Assembly: GCA_964640545.1 (NCBI GenBank)
Contig: CAZXHL010000063.1
Span: forward strand, 1 to 14,574
Source: JBGSZX01 sp964640545
Lineage (GTDB): Bacteria; Bdellovibrionota; UBA2428
Direction of reading: 5' to 3'
DNA length: 14,574 nt
Shown: in pieces, positions 13,228 through 14,574 of the stretch
Layout: every line of letters begins with the position of its first letter
How positions within the stretch are numbered: the stretch's first letter is position 1
Notes under the pieces: model-generated
What the model was told of the DNA's origin: nothing
The model's database searches: none
The model's input: the letters and a program-made list of their open reading frames with translations, nothing else
Translations under genes and position numbers: made by a program

Positions 13228-14386
13228 ACGACATTTCGATGGAAAACAAGGATTTAAATTGCTGGATCGTTTGTTTTAGTTCTTCTTTGGAGCTGGCTTG
13301 AATAAGGGCGTGGCCAACATCATTGCCCACCCCTTTTCTTTTCTCGACCAGATCACCCGATTGCACTTTGACTCGAATCTTTTTGATTTGTGGAATAGCT
13401 AGACGCAATTCTGAGAGATCTGAAACTTTGTGTACCGTGCCTTTGCCTGGGTGAAAAATCAAGCTAGCGCAATGGTGACTTGGCTCCTGGGGAAAGTCTT
13501 CGTGAGGCAATCCGAGCTCACAGTTCACCAAAAATTCCCAGAAATTATAGTTGTAACTTAGCTCCAGGGCTTCCATCAAGTAGCCACCAGGAGGGCGGCA
13601 TGCGACCTCGCCAAACAACAAACCATTCTCGCTGTAGATGAATTCTAGGTGAGTCATGCCATCTTTGATGGATAGTTGTTCAATGACGTAAGCATTCAGA
13701 GCAAGAGTCTCTTTGATTTTTTTCTCGTGTATGGCATCTGTTTGCGAAAAACTTCCCGGAATATGATTCTCTTTTCCTAGAACTTCGTATTGAGTATGGT
13801 TGGTAAAGAGGATCTTGCCATCTTTCACAAAACTTTCGATGCTTCCTTCGGAGCCTGTGTAGATTTCCTCGAATAGGTAGTCTTCTGAGTTGCAGGCCGA
13901 TAAATCAGATTCTTGATGAATCTTGATCTGCCCTCTCCCCCCGGAGGAACGTCTTAATTTGGCGAGGAAAGGAACCCCAAGTTTTGAGGACAGCGTTTGA
14001 AAGCATAGTTCGCTTCCATGCGGGGGCACGTAAAACTTCGTTTGCGTGACGGACTTCTTTGACCAAAATAGTTTGGAGTGTCCCTTGTCCACACTAAGCA
14101 GCAAGGTGCGATGGCACTTTGTGGGGAGTCCGAGCCAGGATCTTATTTTATTGGCATGAACAACAGATTCTTCGCTGCCCGCTAGCACGTGAGAAATCTT
14201 GTCTAGGTATTCTTTAGGGATCGAATTTAGAAAAATATTTTTCGAGAGAGGGAAGTCTTGTTGGATGCTAAAAAGACTCGCCTTGGCGTTGTGAATATCT
14301 TTCGTGTTCCAAATTCCAAAAGGAACTTCAAACTTGCTAAGCGCTTTGGCTAATCCCCTACGGTGGCCAAGAACAAGTACAAACAT
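13226..14386 (-). CDS. ATP-grasp domain ligase of unknown substrate
   Basis: 386-residue ATP-grasp protein; such enzymes use ATP to activate a carboxylate as acyl-phosphate and join it to an amine, thiol or similar group. The N-terminal third is a short Rossmann-like pre-domain (MFVLVLGHRRGLAKAL). The ATP-grasp core shows Lys143 with the Gly-rich loop RRSSGGRG (145-152), the adenine-contact segment YLFEEIYTGSEGSIESF (170-186), HLEF with Glu249, and GEVACRPPGGY (259-269), where Glu260 and Arg264 are the expected metal and phosphate ligands. A C-terminal domain (about 310-386) resembles that of PurK- and carnosine-synthase-like members. Shine-Dalgarno GAGGT lies four bases before the ATG (14395-14391). 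No pathway partner is adjacent, so the substrate cannot be named. Confidence 0.88.
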   Translation of the reverse strand: MFVLVLGHRRGLAKALSKFEVPFGIWNTKDIHNAKASLFSIQQDFPLSKNIFLNSIPKEYLDKISHVLAGSEESVVHANKIRSWLGLPTKCHRTLLLSVDKGHSKLFWSKKSVTQTKFYVPPHGSELCFQTLSSKLGVPFLAKLRRSSGGRGQIKIHQESDLSACNSEDYLFEEIYTGSEGSIESFVKDGKILFTNHTQYEVLGKENHIPGSFSQTDAIHEKKIKETLALNAYVIEQLSIKDGMTHLEFIYSENGLLFGEVACRPPGGYLMEALELSYNYNFWEFLVNCELGLPHEDFPQEPSHHCASLIFHPGKGTVHKVSDLSELRLAIPQIKKIRVKVQSGDLVEKRKGVGNDVGHALIQASSKEELKQTIQQFKSLFSIEMS

Positions 14387-14438
14387 CTTGACCTCAATCT
14401 AAAGCAGTTTTTTCGCTATGACTAGGCGGATGGAATAT

Positions 14439-14537
14439 AGCCGAAGGCTCCCACGTGCGCGGCAAAAGCTGCCAAGCGGCAGGTTTTGAAGTATCCGTGG
14501 TATGGGAGAAGGCCAATAACGGATGCTGTCGCATCCG
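14439..14537. repeat. structured non-coding element with nested inverted repeats
   Basis: The last 188 bases hold no convincing gene. Three local hairpins occur: AGCC-GAA-GGCT (14439-14449), CTGCC-AAGC-GGCAG (14469-14482, A run before and T run after) and CGGATGC-TGTC-GCATCCG (14520-14537, 7 bp). The middle one is enclosed by a longer stem, CTCCCA (14448-14453) with TGGGAG (14503-14508). On the minus strand the element would lie in the leader of the ATP-grasp gene; it could equally be an upstream gene's 3' end or a dispersed repeat. Confidence 0.45.
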
Positions 14538-14574
14538 GATCAACACGGGCATTCGCGTCGTTTCACTTTGCTCA

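Noticed and set aside
14394..14552. 52-codon minus-strand frame whose TGA overlaps the ATP-grasp Shine-Dalgarno, a possible leader peptide
   Set aside because: Spans the inverted-repeat element, has no ribosome site, and the opposite strand is also open there (about 50 codons without a start), so openness is weak evidence.
1..14574. tRNA, rRNA, CRISPR array, insertion sequence, toxin-antitoxin or phage genes
   Set aside because: I looked on both strands and saw no cloverleaf, regularly spaced direct repeats, transposase or integrase motif, or small paired genes.

Overview
The window reads as a dense stretch of a moderate-GC (roughly 45%) Gram-negative chromosome. A lipoprotein cytochrome c, a putative outer-membrane beta-barrel protein, a secreted protein with a Sec signal, a lysine-type 2-oxoglutarate dehydrogenase E1 and an RRM RNA-binding protein fit a predatory or free-living delta-type proteobacterium. 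A Bdellovibrionota-like host is my tentative guess, from overall gene flavour and not from a marker gene. I see no tRNA, rRNA, CRISPR array, insertion sequence or phage gene. No gap without a gene exceeds 300 bases; the longest is the last 188 bases.

Layout. 1-2659 (minus): nearly complete sucA, cut at its C-terminus by the window edge. 2812-3288 (plus): lipoprotein c-type cytochrome, divergent from sucA. 3314-4411 (minus): Ca2+/Na+ antiporter of the YrbG family. 4437-7121 (plus): tight cluster of rmuC, a YciA-like acyl-CoA thioesterase and a secreted barrel-like protein, with a 16-base gap and then an ATGA overlap. 7264-7518 (plus): single-RRM protein with a strong Shine-Dalgarno and a ~90-base leader. 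7572-7982 (minus): second hotdog thioesterase. 8062-10224: signalling cluster made of a CBS-CBS-PAS protein, a CheY-like response regulator (minus), and a winged-helix protein with a degenerate receiver (plus). 10276-11082 (plus): secreted protein with NlpC/P60-like Cys and His motifs. 11084-11950 (minus): AblB-like N-acetyltransferase. 12027-13190 (plus): DUF3095 protein resembling a class III nucleotidyl cyclase. 13226-14386 (minus): ATP-grasp enzyme. 14439-14537: nested inverted repeats of unknown role.

How it works together. Most genes are independent housekeeping or accessory units; the orientation changes often and only rmuC-thioesterase-barrel looks like an operon. The functional grouping that stands out is the CBS-PAS / receiver / pseudo-receiver trio, which has sensor and regulator parts but no histidine kinase. 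Several genes lack a Shine-Dalgarno and instead have a -10-like hexamer ending six bases before the start codon, which predicts leaderless transcripts. The most unusual protein is the DUF3095 one: it keeps both metal-binding aspartates of class III cyclases but not the usual Asn and Arg. I found no clearly new multi-gene defence or secretion system.
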